From Ferirhizobium litorale (GTDB taxonomy: Bacteria > Pseudomonadota > Alphaproteobacteria > Rhizobiales > Rhizobiaceae), in NCBI GenBank assembly GCA_030028905.1, contig JALDYZ010000005.1:1-64000 (forward strand): a DNA stretch of 64,000 bases, given 5' to 3'. Position 1 is the stretch's first letter. Each line of letters begins with the position of its first letter. Made by a program: the position numbers and the translations under genes. Positions 36,874 through 45,740 of this stretch are shown here, piece after piece. The notes beneath the pieces were generated by a model, which made no database searches, had not been told where the DNA came from, and saw only the letters and a list, made by a program, of their open reading frames with translations.

Positions 36874-37251
36874 TTTTGACTCGTCGGCCGGCGGGAAGTT
36901 GCTGGAGGCGACCGATGGCGGCACCAGGGGATCGTTCTCGGCGCGGTCCCGATAGAGCGCGGCGCGGGCAAGCAGCATCAGCGTCACCGGGGTCGTGATG
37001 GAGATGAAGATGCCGATCAGGATCTCGTGGATGACAGGCCTTCCGCCGATCATCGTGAAGAAGATCATCGATGCCATCACCACGCCGCCGGTTCCCCAGC
37101 TCGTGCCGAGCGTCGGCGCATGCAGGCGCTCGTAGAAGGTCGCAAGCCGGAAGAAGCCGATCGCGCCGATCAGGGCCAGCGCCGCGCCCATCACCAGGAA
37201 GGCGGCAACGGCAATTGCTGCCCACAGGGGAAGTTCGGCCGCGTGGTTCAT
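36868..37251 (-). CDS. phaG: Monovalent cation/H+ antiporter subunit G (Mrp/Pha)
   Basis: 127 aa with three membrane helices. The GAIGFFRLATFYERLHAPTLGTSWGTG segment is diagnostic, shown here as GFFRL and RLHAPTLGTS. A polar 25-residue tail follows the last helix. It is the last gene of the operon; its start overlaps the end of phaF by 4 bases. Confidence 0.93.
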   Translation of the reverse strand: MNHAAELPLWAAIAVAAFLVMGAALALIGAIGFFRLATFYERLHAPTLGTSWGTGGVVMASMIFFTMIGGRPVIHEILIGIFISITTPVTLMLLARAALYRDRAENDPLVPPSVASSNFPPADESKS

Positions 37252-37529
37252 TCGATCACCTCGCCGCGCATGAGGAATTTCGCCAGCGCCACGGTCGCGA
37301 CAAAGCCAAGCATGCCGATGATGAGTGCCGCCTCGAAGTAGATCGTCCTGCCGCTGCCGATGCCGAAGGTCACGAGCAGGAGCATCGAATTGACGTAGAG
37401 CGTGTCGAGACCGAGCACCCTGTCCTGCGCGCGTGGTCCGCGGATCATGCGGAAAACCGCAAGTGCCATCGCGATCGACAGCATCACATGCGTGGCGGTC
37501 AGTGCCCAATAGAGAATGGTCACGCTCAT
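37248..37529 (-). CDS. phaF: Monovalent cation/H+ antiporter subunit F (Mrp/Pha)
   Basis: 93 aa with three membrane helices. RMIRGPRAQDRVLGLDTLYV is the conserved loop of this subunit. It overlaps phaG and phaE by 4 bases at each end, indicating tight translational coupling and equal stoichiometry. Confidence 0.93.
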   Translation of the reverse strand: MSVTILYWALTATHVMLSIAMALAVFRMIRGPRAQDRVLGLDTLYVNSMLLLVTFGIGSGRTIYFEAALIIGMLGFVATVALAKFLMRGEVIE

Positions 37530-38008
37530 TCGAATATCTCCATCAGGAGTTTTTCATAGCGGTTCTTCACCAGATCGGTCCAGGCATCGTCGTCGACGAG
37601 ATCGAGGACATGCATCAGCAACGTTCCGTCGACGGAATTGTACTCCAGCCAGGCGCTTCCGGGCGTGGCGGTCAGGATCACCGCCAGGATGGCGAGCGCC
37701 GTGGTGTCCTTGAGATCGAGATGGATCGTCAGGAAATCGGACTTTCGCCGGGTGGTGCGTCCGGTGAGGATGATGGAAACGACGGCGATATTGGATCTGA
37801 TGATATCGTAGAGCACGATGCCGAGGAGTTGCGGCAGGAGATGCCAGCGCCGGATGCGCGGACGGTGGGGCCTGAGCGCTGCCATCGCCCAGGATGCGAA
37901 CAGCGCGATGATGCTCCCGAGAACGAAGTGGCCGATCGAGAAGCTGTTGAGCGTCATCCACATCAGGAGCAGCGACGCCGACAGCAACGGATAGGGAAGC
38001 ACGCTCAT
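37526..38008 (-). CDS. phaE: Monovalent cation/H+ antiporter subunit E (Mrp/Pha)
   Basis: 160 aa. Two to three membrane helices at the N-terminus are followed by a cytoplasmic domain. Markers are YDIIRSNIAVVSIIL, ILTATPGSAWLEY and MHVLDLVDDDAW. It overlaps both phaD and phaF by 4 bases. Confidence 0.92.
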   Translation of the reverse strand: MSVLPYPLLSASLLLMWMTLNSFSIGHFVLGSIIALFASWAMAALRPHRPRIRRWHLLPQLLGIVLYDIIRSNIAVVSIILTGRTTRRKSDFLTIHLDLKDTTALAILAVILTATPGSAWLEYNSVDGTLLMHVLDLVDDDAWTDLVKNRYEKLLMEIFE

Positions 38009-39648
38009 TGCGGTACCTCCGCGCCCGATGGTCCGGCCCGACGGGCATCGAGCACCGCATCGATGTATTGATGCGGTGTGGCCAGTGCCCGGGCGGTGGC
38101 ATCCATATACCGCATGACCGGACCGGCCTGCACGGTAAGGAACAGGGTTGCCAGGATCAGCAACAGGACGGGCGCGACCTCGATCACCAGGACGCGCGGC
38201 TCGGTGCCCTCCATTGATGCCCAGAACGTGCGGATGCCGGACCGTGTCATCGCGATCAGGGCCGAGAGTCCGGAGAAGATGATGATGAAGATGATGAACC
38301 AGATATGCGGCGCCACCGTCGCCGGGCTGTCGCCGCCGATCGGATCGAGCATCGCCGACAGGATCGCGAACTTGGCGACGAATCCGGAGAGCGGCGGCAG
38401 ACCGGCAAGCAGGATGCCGCAGGCGGCAAAGCAGGTACCGAGCACCGCCATCGTGCCGGGCAGGGCGACGCCGTCGCCTCCCTCTTCGATCTCGTCGTCG
38501 GCATCGGCGTCGCCATAGACCTCCATCGTGACCGCAAGAACGCTGGCGCCCGCATCCTGGCCGCGCTCGACCAGTTCGATCAGCATGAAGAAGGCGCTGA
38601 TCGTCAGCGTCGAGCTGACCAGATAAAAGAGCGCGCCGGTGGTAATCCCGCTGCCGCTCATGCCGATCGCCGTCAGCAGCGTGCCGGAAGAGACAAGCAC
38701 GGAAAAGCCGGCGAGATGGCCAAGCGCCTGCGAGGCGAGCACGCCGATGGCCCCGAAAATCATGGTCGCCACCCCGCCGATCAGCAGCACTTCGAGCCCG
38801 AATCCGGCTGAAGGGGAGCTGCCCTCGCCAAAGACGAGCAGCGACAGGCGGAGCACGACATAGACGCCGACCTTGCTCAGGATCGCGAAAATGCCTGCAA
38901 CCGGCGCGGAGGCGGCGGTATAGGCGGGCGGCAGCCAGAAATTCAGCGGCCACATGCCGGCCTTGATCAGGAATGCGACGCCGAGGATGCCGGCACCGGC
39001 TTCGAGAAGCATGCGCTGCTCGGGCCCGACGGTCGCTGCGCGCACAGCAAGATCGGCCATGTTCAGCGTTCCTGTCACGCCGTAGATCAGACTGACGCCG
39101 ATGAGAAACAGGAGGGCGGCGGCGAGATTGATGGCGATGTAGTGCAGTCCGGCCTTGACGCGCAGCAGTCCCGACCCATGCAGCAGCAGGCCGTAGGACG
39201 CCGCAAGCATCACCTCGAAGAACACGAAGAGATTGAACAGGTCGCCGGTCAGAAAGGCACCGTTCAGTCCCATCAGCAGAAACTGGTAGAGGCTGTGAAA
39301 ATGGGTGCCCGCCGTGTGCCAGCGGGCCAGCGCGTAGACCAGGGCCGGTATGGCAAGCGTTGCTGCCAGCACCAGCATCAGCGCCGACAGCCGGTCGACC
39401 ACGAGTACGATGCCAAAGGGAGCCGCCCAGTTGCCGAGCAGGTAGACGCCCTCGCGTGCCGTCTCCGGTCCATCGATGTCGCCGGCGAAGCGGAAGAGCG
39501 CCAGTGCCACCGCGAAGAGGGCGATGGTCGAGGCGAGGCCGATCATCGCCTTGGCAAAGCGCTGGCGCTCGTCCAGCAGAAGGAGCAGCGCGCCGACAAC
39601 GAGCGGGATCAGGATCGGGGCGACGATGAGATGCTGTCCAAGGTTCAT
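38005..39648 (-). CDS. phaD: Monovalent cation/H+ antiporter subunit D (Mrp/Pha)
   Basis: 547 aa, homologous to the proton-pumping NuoN/NuoM subunits of complex I, with about fourteen membrane helices. The conserved helix with FFEVMLAASYGLLLHG carries the key Glu, and LIKAGMWPLNFWLPPAYTAA carries the broken-helix Lys and partner residues. An acidic loop near residue 380 is longer than usual. It is part of the channel for proton movement. Confidence 0.94.
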   Translation of the reverse strand: MNLGQHLIVAPILIPLVVGALLLLLDERQRFAKAMIGLASTIALFAVALALFRFAGDIDGPETAREGVYLLGNWAAPFGIVLVVDRLSALMLVLAATLAIPALVYALARWHTAGTHFHSLYQFLLMGLNGAFLTGDLFNLFVFFEVMLAASYGLLLHGSGLLRVKAGLHYIAINLAAALLFLIGVSLIYGVTGTLNMADLAVRAATVGPEQRMLLEAGAGILGVAFLIKAGMWPLNFWLPPAYTAASAPVAGIFAILSKVGVYVVLRLSLLVFGEGSSPSAGFGLEVLLIGGVATMIFGAIGVLASQALGHLAGFSVLVSSGTLLTAIGMSGSGITTGALFYLVSSTLTISAFFMLIELVERGQDAGASVLAVTMEVYGDADADDEIEEGGDGVALPGTMAVLGTCFAACGILLAGLPPLSGFVAKFAILSAMLDPIGGDSPATVAPHIWFIIFIIIFSGLSALIAMTRSGIRTFWASMEGTEPRVLVIEVAPVLLLILATLFLTVQAGPVMRYMDATARALATPHQYIDAVLDARRAGPSGAEVPQ

Positions 39649-39983
39649 TTGGACTGCTCCCTGCCGTCGACGTGGTCGGTGCCGGTCAGCCCGCGCGACG
39701 CCAGCAGCACGACCAGGAAGAGCGCCGTCGTTGCAAAACTGATGACGATGGCCGTCAGGACCAGCGCCTGCGGTACGGGGTCGGCGAAGGTGGAGATCTC
39801 GGCGCCTTCCCTCAGTATGGCCGGAGCGTTCACCTTCAGCCCGCCGACGCCGAAGATGAACAGGTTGACCGCGTAGGACAGCAGCGATAGCCCGATGATG
39901 ACCTGATAGGTACGCGGGCGCAAAAGCAGCCAGACGCCAGAACCCGTCATGATGCCGATACCGAGCGAGAGCACGAGTTCCAC
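39645..39983 (-). CDS. phaC: Monovalent cation/H+ antiporter subunit C (Mrp/Pha)
   Basis: 112 aa, NuoK-like with three membrane helices. RPRTYQVIIGLSLLSYAVNL is the family core, and PQALVLTAIVISFATTA the last helix. The start is taken as GTG 39983 with GGAGG 7 bases upstream; it overlaps the phaAB stop codon by one base. Confidence 0.92.
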   Translation of the reverse strand: MELVLSLGIGIMTGSGVWLLLRPRTYQVIIGLSLLSYAVNLFIFGVGGLKVNAPAILREGAEISTFADPVPQALVLTAIVISFATTALFLVVLLASRGLTGTDHVDGREQSK

Positions 39984-42898
39984 TACGCTTCCTCCGCTTT
40001 CTGTTCGGTTCTCACCCGGTAGCTGCGGATCGACTGGTGGGCAAGCGCGATGAGGATCAGCACGGTGGCGCCGACCACGAGCCCGAATACGCCGAGGTCG
40101 AACAACAGGGCGGAAGCCATCGGTACCTTTCCGATCAGTGGCAGTTCCACATATTGCGAATGCGAGGTGAGGAACGGGTAACCGAAGAACCACGAGCCGA
40201 TGCCGGTTGCCGCGGCGACAAGCAGACCAAGCCCGATCCAGCGCAGCGGCAGGATCCTCAACCGGTCCTCCGCCCAGCGCGTACCGCCGGCCAGGTATTG
40301 TAGCAGGAAGGCGATTGCCATGGTGATGCCGGCGGCAAAGCCGCCGCCCGGCAGGTCATGCCCGCGGATGAAGAGATAGATGGCGAAGGTGATGACGACC
40401 GGGAACATCCACTGCATGACCACCGAGGGGACGAGCAGATAGTCCCGGATGGTGTCGCCGGCCGAACGCTCTGGCTGCGCGTCGTCGAAGGCATTCTGGA
40501 CCTGCTGCTGCTCCGGCACGCCGATGCTCTCGGGCGCCGGCCGGAAGCGTCTGAGCAGCGCGAAGACCGTTAGCGCCACGATCCCGAGCACGGCGATCTC
40601 CCCCATCGTGTCGAAGCCGCGGAAATCGACCAGGATGACGTTGACGACATTCCTGCCACCGCCTTCGGAATAGGCGCGCTCGAGGAAGTAGTTGGCGATG
40701 GTGTTGGGCACGGGAAGGGTCATAACCGCATAAGCGAGGATCGACATGCCGATGCCGCACGCAGCAGCGAGGGAAAAATCGCGAAGCCGGCGCAGCCGCG
40801 CCGTAAGCGTCGCGCTGTCGTCGACCTTGCCGACGCGTTTCGGCAGCCAGCGCAACCCAAGAAGCAGGAGCACGGTCGTGACGATTTCCACCAAAAGTTG
40901 CGTGATCGCCAAGTCGGGGGCCGACAGCCAGACGAAGGTGATGCAGGTGACGATGCCCGCGCCGCCGATCAGCACCAACGCTGCCAGGCGGTGATACTTG
41001 GCAAGGAATGCGGCCCCGAGTGCCGACAGCATGCCGATGATCCAGATCATCGCGAAGGCCGGATCGACTTCGGCTAGCGGGGGGAGCCTGGGATTGAAAC
41101 CGGACAGGTACAGCGGCACGAATGCCGCAAGAAAACTCAGGGCGACCACGATCCGAAGCTGCGGCTGCAGGCGCCGCGTGCCGAGGTTCGCCTCCAGCCA
41201 CCGCGCCCACTTCCAGGACATGGTAACGAGGATCCGCTCGAAGATGCGCTGTCCCCGGAGGTGGCGGAAGATCGGTGGGCCATCCTCGCAATGGGCGAGG
41301 TAGTTGTGTAGGACAACGTAGAGGATGGTGCCGCCGATCATGGCGATCACGCTCATCAGCAGCGGCAGTGTGAAGCCATGCCAGAGGGCAAGGCTGTAGG
41401 GCGGCGTATCCGGCCCGAGAACGGATAGCACTGCGGTGCTCAGGAACGGTCCGATCGAGAGACTGGGGATGATGCCGACGATCAGGCAGGCCAGGACCAG
41501 AAACTCCACCGGAAAACGCATCCATCGCGGCGGCTCGTGCGGATGCAGGTTCGGAATATCGGTCGGCGGCGGCCCGAAGAAGACCGTATGGATGAAGCGC
41601 AGTGAATAGGCGACGCTGAAGGCGCCGGCCATCGTGGCGATGTAGGGCAGTGCCCGGTCCAGGATAGAGTCGGCATGCGTCTCCACCGCCTCGGCGAAAA
41701 ACATCTCCTTCGACAGGAAGCCGTTGAGCAGCGGCACGCCGGCCATCGCGGCGCAGGCGACCATCGCCAGCGTCGCGGTATAGGGCAGGAACCGATAGAG
41801 CCCGCTGAGCTTCTGCATGTCGCGCGTACCGGTCTCGTGGTCGATGATGCCGGCGGCCATGAACAGCGAAGCCTTGAACGTGGCGTGATTGATCATGTGG
41901 AAGATCGCGGCGACGGCTGCAAGCGGGCTGCCGAGGCTCAGAAGCGTGGTGATCAGCCCGAGATGGCTGATCGTGGAGTAGGCGAGAAGCCCTTTCAGGT
42001 CGCGCTGGAAAATGGCGAAATAGGCGCCCAGCAGCATCGTGCTGATGCCGGCTGCACCCACCAGCCAGAACCATTCGAAGGTTCCGGAAAGCGTCGGCCA
42101 CAGTCGGGCGAGCAGGAACACACCCGCCTTCACCATCGTCGCCGAATGCAGATAGGCGGAAACCGGCGTGGGCGCCGCCATGGCGTTCGGCAGCCAGAAA
42201 TGAAAGGGAAACTGTGCGCTTTTGGTAAGGGCGCCGATGAGGATCAGAATGAGCGCGGTCAGGTAGAGCGGATGGGCGCGCACGGTTTCGCCGGCTGCGA
42301 GCACGGCGTCGAGATCGTAGCTGCCGACGATATGGCCGAGCACCAGCAGGCCGACCAGCAGGCAGAAGCCGCCGACGCCGGTAACCGTCAGCGCCATGCG
42401 CGCGCCGTCGCGGGCATTGGCGTTCTGGTACCAGTAGCCGATCAGCAGGAATGAGAAGATGCTGGTCAGTTCCCAGAAGATCGACAGCAGGATGATGTTG
42501 CCCGAGAGCACGATGCCGAGCATGGCGCCCATGAAGGCCAGCAGGAAGGAAAAGAACCGCGGGATCGGGTCGTCGGGCGACATGTAGTAGCGGGCGTAGA
42601 CAACGACGAGAGTGCCGATGCCGGTCACCAGCATGGAAAACAGCCAGGCGAAACCGTCCATCCGGAGCGTGAAATTGAGCCCGAACTCGGGAAGCCATTC
42701 GATCTCGAATCGGACCACGTGGCCGTCGGTAACCTGGGGATAGAATAGCGCCGTGACGAGCGTTGCCGCAAATGCGAAGCTTCCGGCAAGCCAGGCCGGC
42801 AGGATGCGGGAGGCGGTGCTCAAGAGCATGGCCGCGACAATGCTTCCGATGAACGGCAATGCCACCAGAAGCAGCAAGTATTCTTCAGGCACTTTCAC
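39983..42898 (-). CDS. phaAB: Monovalent cation/H+ antiporter fused subunit A/B (Mrp/Pha)
   Basis: 971 aa. Residues 1-790 are the large NuoL-like subunit A, with the conserved Glu in FWELTSIFSFLLIGYW, SAQFPFHFWLPNAM and the C-terminal MrpA extension. Residues from about 830 are subunit B (LLVPSVVMQWMFPVVITFAIYLF, then GHDLPGGGFAAGI). The A-B fusion is known for rhizobial-type (group 2) Mrp systems, in which the complex exchanges K+ or Na+ for protons and aids pH and salt tolerance. It is the first gene of phaAB-C-D-E-F-G. Confidence 0.95.
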   Translation of the reverse strand: MKVPEEYLLLLVALPFIGSIVAAMLLSTASRILPAWLAGSFAFAATLVTALFYPQVTDGHVVRFEIEWLPEFGLNFTLRMDGFAWLFSMLVTGIGTLVVVYARYYMSPDDPIPRFFSFLLAFMGAMLGIVLSGNIILLSIFWELTSIFSFLLIGYWYQNANARDGARMALTVTGVGGFCLLVGLLVLGHIVGSYDLDAVLAAGETVRAHPLYLTALILILIGALTKSAQFPFHFWLPNAMAAPTPVSAYLHSATMVKAGVFLLARLWPTLSGTFEWFWLVGAAGISTMLLGAYFAIFQRDLKGLLAYSTISHLGLITTLLSLGSPLAAVAAIFHMINHATFKASLFMAAGIIDHETGTRDMQKLSGLYRFLPYTATLAMVACAAMAGVPLLNGFLSKEMFFAEAVETHADSILDRALPYIATMAGAFSVAYSLRFIHTVFFGPPPTDIPNLHPHEPPRWMRFPVEFLVLACLIVGIIPSLSIGPFLSTAVLSVLGPDTPPYSLALWHGFTLPLLMSVIAMIGGTILYVVLHNYLAHCEDGPPIFRHLRGQRIFERILVTMSWKWARWLEANLGTRRLQPQLRIVVALSFLAAFVPLYLSGFNPRLPPLAEVDPAFAMIWIIGMLSALGAAFLAKYHRLAALVLIGGAGIVTCITFVWLSAPDLAITQLLVEIVTTVLLLLGLRWLPKRVGKVDDSATLTARLRRLRDFSLAAACGIGMSILAYAVMTLPVPNTIANYFLERAYSEGGGRNVVNVILVDFRGFDTMGEIAVLGIVALTVFALLRRFRPAPESIGVPEQQQVQNAFDDAQPERSAGDTIRDYLLVPSVVMQWMFPVVITFAIYLFIRGHDLPGGGFAAGITMAIAFLLQYLAGGTRWAEDRLRILPLRWIGLGLLVAAATGIGSWFFGYPFLTSHSQYVELPLIGKVPMASALLFDLGVFGLVVGATVLILIALAHQSIRSYRVRTEQKAEEA

Positions 42899-43022
42899 CG
42901 ATCCGCTTTCACTCCCGCATGATTACCTGTCGATTTTGGAGATTTGCCAGGCCCCGGTTTTCGCGGGCGGCAACGAGAACTTCATGTACGCCCCTAACAT
43001 CGCACGATCCGGGCGTCCAGCA

Positions 43023-43052
43023 ACGAAAATAATTGTTTTTAAAAGATTTCGT
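43023..43052. promoter_or_regulatory. Inverted repeat in the phaAB upstream region
   Basis: ACGAAA and TTTCGT form a 6-bp inverted repeat with an 18-base AT-rich centre, about 125 bases upstream of phaAB. It could be part of the antiporter promoter or the end of the urt transcript. The 42899-43127 gap holds no gene. Confidence 0.3.
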
Positions 43053-43127
43053 GATCGGGAAGCGCAAGTGCCGACGGCGTGCGCCCGGAGCCTTCGGGAC
43101 AGGTTCGTGCTTGCGTCAGCGCGGGCG

Positions 43128-43823
43128 TCAAACGGTCAGGTGGCGGCGCGCATCTGCCGTATCGAGGATATCGGCGGCACCGTCAGCGACAATCTCGCCG
43201 CGGTCCATGATATAGACGTGGTCGGCGAGTTCGCGGCAGAAATCGAGATACTGTTCCACCAGCAGGATCGCCATGCCGGTCGAATCCCTGAGGTAGCGGA
43301 TGGCCCGGCCGATGTCCTTGATGATCGACGGCTGGATGCCTTCCGTCGGTTCGTCGAGAACGAGGATCTTGGGGCGGGTGACCATCGCCCGGCCGATCGC
43401 CAGTTGCTGCTGCTGGCCCCCTGACAAGTCGCCGCCGCGGCGGCCGAGCATCGAGCGCAGGATCGGGAACAGATTGAAGATGTCCTCCGGGATCAGCCGC
43501 TCGCCGCGGGAAAGGGGGGCATAGCCGGTCTCGAGATTTTCCTTCACCGTCAGGAGAGGAAAGATCTCGCGGCCCTGCGGCACATAGCCGACACCCTGCT
43601 TTGCCCGGCCGTAGGGCGCCATGCCGTTGAGCGCCACGCCATTGAAGGTCACGGTTCCGGAAGAAAGCGCATGCTGGCCGGTGATAGCGCGCAAGAGGCT
43701 CGACTTGCCGACGCCGTTGCGGCCGAGCACGCAGGTGATCTTGCCCATTTCCGCGTCGAGCGAGATGCCGCGCAACGCCTGGGCGGCGCCATAGTGGAGA
43801 TTCGCGTTCCTGACTGCCAGCAT
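43128..43823 (-). CDS. urtE: Urea ABC transporter ATPase UrtE
   Basis: 231 aa, LivF-like. Walker A is GRNGVGKSS (residues 35-43), the ABC signature is LSGGQQQQLAIGRAM, Walker B is ILVLDEPTEGIQPSI and the switch His region is LLVEQYLDF. The Asn-Gly-Val variant of Walker A and the EGIQPSI segment are typical of UrtE. It is the last gene of the operon and starts one base after urtD. Confidence 0.94.
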   Translation of the reverse strand: MLAVRNANLHYGAAQALRGISLDAEMGKITCVLGRNGVGKSSLLRAITGQHALSSGTVTFNGVALNGMAPYGRAKQGVGYVPQGREIFPLLTVKENLETGYAPLSRGERLIPEDIFNLFPILRSMLGRRGGDLSGGQQQQLAIGRAMVTRPKILVLDEPTEGIQPSIIKDIGRAIRYLRDSTGMAILLVEQYLDFCRELADHVYIMDRGEIVADGAADILDTADARRHLTV

Positions 43824-43824
43824 C

Positions 43825-44577
43825 TTATCGCCCCAGATAGTTCTCGATCACCTTTGGATCGCTGCTCACGAAATCGATCGATCCCTCGGCCAGTACCGAG
43901 CCTTCCGCAAGGCAGGTGACCTTGACCCCGAGATCGCGGATGAAACCCATGTCGTGCTCGACGACGACCACCGAACGGCTCTTGGCGATCTCCTTCAGCA
44001 ACATCGCGGTTTCTGCCGTCTCGGCGTCCGTCATGCCGGCGACCGGCTCGTCGACGAGCAGCAGTTTCGGCTCCTGGGCGAGCAGCATGCCGATCTCCAG
44101 CCACTGCTTCTGCCCATGGGAAAGGTAGGCGGCCAGTTCGTCCTTGCGATGGGTGAGACGGATCGTCTCGAGGATCTCCTCGATGCGCGCCTTGTCCTCG
44201 GCGGTCATCGTGTAGAACAGCGTCGCGAACACGCCGCGCTTGCGGTTGAGCGCCAGTTCGAGGTTGTCCCAGACCGTGTGGCTTTCGAAGACGGTCGGCT
44301 TCTGGAACTTGCGGCCGATGCCGAGTTGGGCGATGTCGGCCTCGTCCTTTTTCGTCAGGTCGATGTCGCCGTTGAAGAACACCTCGCCCTCGTCCGGCCG
44401 GGTCTTGCCGGTGATGATGTCCATCATCGTCGTCTTGCCGGCGCCGTTCGGGCCGATGATGGCGCGCAGTTCGCCCGGCTCGACGACGAAGGACAGCGAA
44501 TTCAGCGCCCTGAAGCCGTCGAAGGAAACGGACACGCCGTCGAGGTAGAGCAGGCTTTTGGGTTTCTTCTCGTTCAT
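43825..44577 (-). CDS. urtD: Urea ABC transporter ATPase UrtD
   Basis: 250 aa, LivG-like. Walker A is GPNGAGKTT, the signature is the UrtD-type LSHGQKQWLEIGMLL (not the canonical LSGGQ) and Walker B is LLLVDEPVAGMTDAET. It pairs with UrtE to power urea import. It begins 5 bases after urtC. Confidence 0.94.
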   Translation of the reverse strand: MNEKKPKSLLYLDGVSVSFDGFRALNSLSFVVEPGELRAIIGPNGAGKTTMMDIITGKTRPDEGEVFFNGDIDLTKKDEADIAQLGIGRKFQKPTVFESHTVWDNLELALNRKRGVFATLFYTMTAEDKARIEEILETIRLTHRKDELAAYLSHGQKQWLEIGMLLAQEPKLLLVDEPVAGMTDAETAETAMLLKEIAKSRSVVVVEHDMGFIRDLGVKVTCLAEGSVLAEGSIDFVSSDPKVIENYLGR

Positions 44578-44582
44578 GAGGC

Positions 44583-45740
44583 TCACTCCGCGGCCTGGGG
44601 TTCGGCGTCGATCGGGACGGGCTTGGCCGATGCCGCCTTGCGGTACTCGCGCCGGCTGGCGATGTAACCCGAGATCGTGCCGACGATGCCCTTCGGCAGG
44701 AACAGGGTGACGGCGACGAACAGCGCGCCCAGCGCGAACAGCCAGAATTCCGGGAACAGGCCGGTGAAGATGGTCTTGCCGCCATTGACGAGCACGGCGC
44801 CGATGATCGGCCCGATCAGCGTCGCCCGGCCGCCGACCGCCGTCCAGATCACCACTTCGATCGAGTTTGCCGGCGCGAATTCGCCGGGATTGATGATGCC
44901 GACCTGCGGCACGTAGAGCGCGCCGGCGATGCCGGCCATCATGGCGGAGACGACGAAGGTGAAGAGCTTCATGTGCTCGACCCTGAAGCCCAGGAACCGC
45001 ACGCGGCTTTCGGCATCGCGGATGCCGACCAGCACCTTGCCGAACTTCGAGCGGACGATGCCCGAGGCGACGAGCAGCGACAGAGCCAGCATGATGGCGG
45101 AAGCCGCGAAAAGAGCCGCCCGGGTGCCGCCGGCCTGGATGTTGAAGCCGAGGATGTCCTTGAAGTCGGTGAGGCCGTTGTTGCCTCCGAAGCCCATATC
45201 GTTGCGGAAGAAGGCGAGCAGCAACGCGTAGGTCATCGCCTGGGTGATGATCGAAAGGTAGACGCCGTTGACGCGCGAGCGGAAGGCGAACCAGCCGAAG
45301 ACGAAGGCCAGCAGGCCGGGCACGACGACGACCATCAAGGCTGCGAACCAGAACTGGTCGAAGCCGTACCAGAACCACGGCAGTTCCTTCCAGTTCAGGA
45401 ACACCATGAAATCGGGCAGGATCGCATCGCCATAGACGCCGCGCGGACCGATCTGGCGCATCAGGTACATGCCCATGGCGTAGCCGCCGAGCGCAAAGAA
45501 GGCGCCGTGCCCGAGCGAGAGAATGCCGCAATAGCCCCAGACAAGGTCGAGGGCGAGCGCCAGCAGCGCATAGGTGAGGTATTTGCCGAACAACGCGACG
45601 AGATAAGTCGGCACATGCAGCGGGCTGTCTTCGGGCAGAAGGAGGTTCGATGCCGGGACGAACACTGCGAGCGCCAGCAGGACGGCGATCGCGACGATGA
45701 TTTTCCGATCGAGCGACCGCAGAAGGAAAGCCGTGATCAT
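44583..45740 (-). CDS. urtC: Urea ABC transporter permease UrtC
   Basis: 385 aa, LivM-like permease with about ten membrane helices. The GYCGILSLGHGAFFALGGYAMG loop identifies the branched-chain/urea permease family; GILSLGHGAFFALGG is intact. The coupling segment near residue 240 (GIRDAESRVRFLG) contacts the ATPase. It overlaps urtB by 4 bases. Confidence 0.94.
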   Translation of the reverse strand: MITAFLLRSLDRKIIVAIAVLLALAVFVPASNLLLPEDSPLHVPTYLVALFGKYLTYALLALALDLVWGYCGILSLGHGAFFALGGYAMGMYLMRQIGPRGVYGDAILPDFMVFLNWKELPWFWYGFDQFWFAALMVVVVPGLLAFVFGWFAFRSRVNGVYLSIITQAMTYALLLAFFRNDMGFGGNNGLTDFKDILGFNIQAGGTRAALFAASAIMLALSLLVASGIVRSKFGKVLVGIRDAESRVRFLGFRVEHMKLFTFVVSAMMAGIAGALYVPQVGIINPGEFAPANSIEVVIWTAVGGRATLIGPIIGAVLVNGGKTIFTGLFPEFWLFALGALFVAVTLFLPKGIVGTISGYIASRREYRKAASAKPVPIDAEPQAAE